A stretch of 5,440 bases of DNA from Colimorpha sp045591485 (GTDB lineage Bacteria > Bacteroidota > Bacteroidia > Bacteroidales > P3), in the NCBI GenBank assembly GCA_045591485.1, contig JAZNSV010000024.1:1-5440 (forward strand), read 5' to 3'. Below the pieces are notes generated by a model, which saw nothing but the letters and a program-made list of their open reading frames with translations, was not told the DNA's origin and ran no database searches. Below are positions 5,423 to 5,440 of the stretch, in pieces (position 1 is the first letter of the stretch; every line of letters starts with the position of its first letter). Both the position numbers and the translations under genes were made by a program.

Positions 5423-5436
5423 GCCGCGTTAGCGGC
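5423..5436. repeat. small GC hairpin at the right edge
   Basis: GCCGC (5423-5427) and GCGGC (5432-5436) pair as a 5-bp stem around a GTTA loop. It is followed by further GC-rich bases to the end of the window. It starts 19 bp beyond the palindromic element and could be part of a larger repeat cut by the window edge. No U-run is seen on either strand. Confidence 0.4.
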
Positions 5437-5440
5437 GGCA

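Overview
The window reads as an ordinary chromosomal segment from a Bacteroidales bacterium (Bacteroides/Prevotella-like). The grounds are the MutL and ValS sequence style, a secreted thioredoxin-like protein of a type common in that order, start regions without Shine-Dalgarno motifs but rich in A, and a TAnnTTTG promoter box. The genus cannot be fixed from this sequence. Coding DNA is GC-rich and the gaps between genes are AT-rich.

All four genes lie on the minus strand, so transcription runs from right to left. In that order they are: an exported TlpA-like thioredoxin-fold protein (5174-3765); mutL, DNA mismatch repair, with a TTG start (3735-1933); a rhomboid-family intramembrane serine protease (1767-1156); and the first 377 codons of valS, valyl-tRNA synthetase (1131-1, running off the left edge). 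Gaps are 29, 165 and 24 bp, so the thioredoxin gene with mutL, and the rhomboid gene with valS, could each be co-transcribed. The functions do not form one obvious pathway; this looks like a housekeeping cluster. No complete new system is visible among the genes.

The unusual content is in the gaps. Three gene ends or starts are abutted by three different 7-8 bp tandem arrays: directly before the rhomboid ATG, directly after the mutL stop, and across the stop of the thioredoxin-like gene. An asymmetric palindromic element is present twice as identical 32-bp copies in opposite orientation (1825-1856 and 5372-5403), bracketing the start of the rhomboid gene, mutL and the thioredoxin-like gene. 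The first copy is itself bracketed by short direct repeats. This looks like a dispersed REP-like or MITE-like repeat family.

The right end (5175-5440) has no supportable gene. It holds a probable promoter for the thioredoxin-like gene, the second palindromic element and a small GC hairpin at the very edge.
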